Assembly (NCBI GenBank): GCA_013812385.1
Contig: JACCTM010000352.1
Span: 1 to 7,329, forward strand
Origin: Geodermatophilaceae bacterium
GTDB taxonomy: Bacteria > Actinomycetota > Actinomycetes > Mycobacteriales > Geodermatophilaceae
Length of the DNA stretch: 7,329 bases
Direction of reading: 5' to 3'
This document shows, piece by piece, positions 5,922 to 7,329 of the stretch (position 1 is its first letter; each line of letters begins with the position of its first letter). Under the pieces are notes generated by a model. The model searched no databases. It had not been told where the DNA came from and saw nothing but the letters and a program-made list of their open reading frames with translations. The translations under genes were made by a program, and so were the position numbers.

Positions 5922-6637
5922 ACGGATCGGTCAGCCCACCTGAGTTCGGCTGGCGGCCCGGACTTCGGGTCGGTGTCGGACTGGGCCTGGCAGTCTTTCC
6001 GGTCGCAGTGAGCTTCGGCGCGCTCGCGACCACCCTCGGTTGGCCACCCCTTCCGACGATCGTCTGTTCGGTGATCGTCTTCTCCGCCGGAGCGCAGCTT
6101 GCTCTCCTGACCACGCTCACCGCCGGCAGCGGCCTGTTTCTTGCCCTGGGAGCCGCCACGTTGATCAACCTACGGTTCCTACCGATGGGGATCACCGTCG
6201 CCAGCAGCCTCGAGGGCCCCATCTGGAAACGGGCACTCGGCGCGCAGACGATCCTCGACGGCTCCTGGGCCGCGGCCTATCAAGGCGCGGGGCGATACGA
6301 CCGGCTGACGATGTTCGGAGCCAGCGCCGTCCAGTGGCCGGCATGGATCCTCGGAACGGTCGTCGGTGTGGTCGCGGCACCTCAAACCAGCCTGGTCGAG
6401 AGCCTGGGTCTCGACCTGGTCTTTCCCGGATTCTTTCTCATCCTGCTACTGGATTCGTTCCGCTCGACGCCGCGGGGACCGTGGATCGCGGGCATCGCAA
6501 TCCTGCTCACCGGCGGATTGGTGCTCGTGGCGCCCGTCGGTGTGGCCGTCCTGCTCTCGGCGCTGTCCGCCCTCGTCGTGCTCATCGGCCATGGTCGGCG
6601 TGGCTCGGAGCCGACAGATGACTTAGAGCCGGAATGA
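5918..6637 (+). CDS. azlC: AzlC-family branched-chain amino acid exporter, large subunit
   Basis: AzlC is the larger integral membrane subunit of the two-component AzlCD exporter, represented by AzlCD of Bacillus and BrnFE of Corynebacterium, which exports isoleucine, leucine, valine and methionine. The 239-residue product is strongly hydrophobic, with likely membrane segments at about 18-40, 46-68, 70-92, 133-154, 164-181, 188-206 and 207-224. Family motifs are FPVAVSFGALA near residue 27, VFSAGAQLALL at 54-64 and TLINLRFLPMG at 81-91. The charged tail (GRRGSEPTDDLEPE) is probably cytoplasmic or loose. GTG at 5918 is the only sensible start: no in-frame start codon precedes it nearby, and later ones would remove the first membrane segment. 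The ribosome binding site is poor. It overlaps azlD by ATGA, as expected for subunits made together. Substrate is inferred from the family. No Lrp-type regulator is visible in the window. Confidence 0.92.
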   Translation: MNGSVSPPEFGWRPGLRVGVGLGLAVFPVAVSFGALATTLGWPPLPTIVCSVIVFSAGAQLALLTTLTAGSGLFLALGAATLINLRFLPMGITVASSLEGPIWKRALGAQTILDGSWAAAYQGAGRYDRLTMFGASAVQWPAWILGTVVGVVAAPQTSLVESLGLDLVFPGFFLILLLDSFRSTPRGPWIAGIAILLTGGLVLVAPVGVAVLLSALSALVVLIGHGRRGSEPTDDLEPE

Positions 6638-6951
6638 CAACCGGTGAACCACTGTGGTGGGCGATCGGTGCGCTTGCGGTCATCAACTTCGTGATCAAAG
6701 CGGCCGGACCGGCACTGCTCGGAGATCGTGCACTACCGCCGAAACTGGTACTCGTCGTTCATTCGCTAGCTCCAGCCCTCCTAGCGAGCTTGTTGATGGT
6801 CCAGTTACTGGGACAGGGCTGGAACGCGTTCGACTGGAAGCTGCTCCCGGGCCTGGCGGTGATCGGTCTGCTCTGGCTCCTCCGACGGAGTCAGATCGTC
6901 TGCATCGTCTCGGGTGTATTGGTCACGATTGCGATCCGCGCCCTGGTCTGA
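6634..6951 (+). CDS. azlD: AzlD-family branched-chain amino acid exporter, small subunit
   Basis: This is the small partner subunit of the AzlCD (BrnFE-type) exporter. The 105-residue product is typical in length for AzlD and has four likely membrane segments at about 8-28, 38-58, 68-84 and 87-103. The conserved connection IKAAGPALLGDRALPP follows the first segment, and HSLAPALLASLLMVQ forms the second. The doublet RRSQ before the last helix gives the positive charge expected on the cytoplasmic side. The ATG at 6634 overlaps the azlC stop as ATGA, so translation is almost certainly coupled. The preceding bases GAGCCGGA give a modest ribosome binding site. The gene ends 13 bases from the stop of a convergent gene, with no strong terminator between them. 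Confidence 0.9.
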   Translation: MTTGEPLWWAIGALAVINFVIKAAGPALLGDRALPPKLVLVVHSLAPALLASLLMVQLLGQGWNAFDWKLLPGLAVIGLLWLLRRSQIVCIVSGVLVTIAIRALV

Positions 6952-6964
6952 CAACTGCGTCTGT

Positions 6965-7329
6965 CTAGACGAAGATGCCGCGGTTGGCCAGCCAGATCAC
7001 CGGATCGACCCGGACTCCGTTTAGCCCCCCGGCATAGACCTCGAAGTGCAGATGCGGACCGGTTGAGAAGCCCTGCGAGCCGACGAGGGCAATCTCCTGC
7101 CCGGCTGCGACGCGCTGCCCGGTGCTCACTTCGATGACTTCCATATGGCCGTAGACCGTGACGTCGCCGTTGTCATGCTCGATGTAAACGGCTTGGCCGA
7201 ATCCTGTTGCAGGGCCTGCCTCTACGACTACACCGTCCCCAGCTGAATACATCGGAGTGTACATCGGGGCAGCGATGTCGATCCCCCAGTGCATGCTTCC
7301 CCAGCGCTCGCAGAAGCAACTCGTGAGCC
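6965..7329 (-). CDS. M23-family (LytM/lysostaphin-type) metallopeptidase domain protein (5' end outside window)
   Basis: The visible 121 C-terminal residues form a complete M23 zinc-peptidase domain, a family that cleaves or, in degenerate members, binds peptidoglycan peptide cross-bridges. Metal and catalytic signatures are all present: HWGID (His and Asp zinc ligands, the HxxxD motif), YGHM (catalytic His) and HLHFEV (the HxH motif with the third zinc ligand). Typical beta-domain segments GQRVAAGQEIALVGSQGFSTG and VDPVIWL are also seen. An ATG at 7294 lies inside the HxxxD region and is not the true start: the frame stays open to the window edge, with LTSCFCERWGS preceding it. The N-terminal part, where a signal peptide or membrane anchor would be expected, is missing. 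An extracytoplasmic role in cell-wall remodelling or amidase/hydrolase activation is inferred from the family. The gene is convergent with azlD. Confidence 0.92.
   Translation of the reverse strand, partial: LTSCFCERWGSMHWGIDIAAPMYTPMYSAGDGVVVEAGPATGFGQAVYIEHDNGDVTVYGHMEVIEVSTGQRVAAGQEIALVGSQGFSTGPHLHFEVYAGGLNGVRVDPVIWLANRGIFV

Noticed and set aside
6958..6971. CGTCT-GTCT-AGACG hairpin between azlD and the M23 gene as a bidirectional terminator
   Set aside because: The stem is only 5 bp, has moderate GC and no T-run on either side, and overlaps the M23 gene's stop codon. Too weak to call.
1..7329. An undescribed defence, mobile or biosynthetic system
   Set aside because: Every substantial gene belongs to a known family in a conserved arrangement. 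There are no transposases, integrases, toxin-antitoxin pairs, repeat arrays, atypical composition islands or unexplained gaps over 300 bases.

Overview
The window is high-GC DNA from an actinobacterium, most likely a member of the Mycobacteriales (Mycobacterium/Gordonia/Rhodococcus-like). The reasons are the dense G+C coding, frequent GTG starts, 4-base start/stop overlaps, and protein sequences that closely resemble the mycobacterial WhiA, RapZ and UvrC families. The genus cannot be fixed from the sequence alone.

Bases 1-5792 (minus strand, reading right to left) hold the conserved actinobacterial block uvrC - rapZ - yvcK - whiA - gap. uvrC encodes the dual-incision nuclease of nucleotide excision repair. 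rapZ encodes a P-loop nucleotide-binding protein. yvcK encodes a CofD-like, UDP-sugar-binding-type regulator linked to cell-wall precursor metabolism. whiA encodes a DNA-binding regulator with a LAGLIDADG-like fold. gap encodes glyceraldehyde-3-phosphate dehydrogenase and runs off the left edge. The first four genes are packed with a 5-base gap (uvrC/rapZ), a 4-base GTGA overlap (rapZ/yvcK) and a 10-base overlap (yvcK/whiA), which points to one translationally coupled transcript. gap is set apart by 130 bases containing a GC-rich hairpin directly after whiA, a possible -10 element and a clear ribosome binding site, so it may have its own promoter.

Bases 5793-5917 are a divergent intergenic region between uvrC and a plus-strand pair, azlC-azlD (5918-6951), which encodes a branched-chain amino-acid exporter of the AzlCD type and overlaps by ATGA. 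A convergent minus-strand gene follows after only 13 bases. It is an M23-family (LytM/lysostaphin-type) zinc metallopeptidase domain protein, truncated by the right edge of the window.

No mobile element, CRISPR array, tRNA/rRNA or defence cassette is visible, and I see no convincing undescribed system. The region is ordinary core genome. The points worth a second look are small: junction architecture, a possible leaderless uvrC start, a possible short leader ORF coupled to azlC, divergence from enterobacterial RapZ in the RNA-binding tail, and a Cys-x-Cys pair in the M23 domain.
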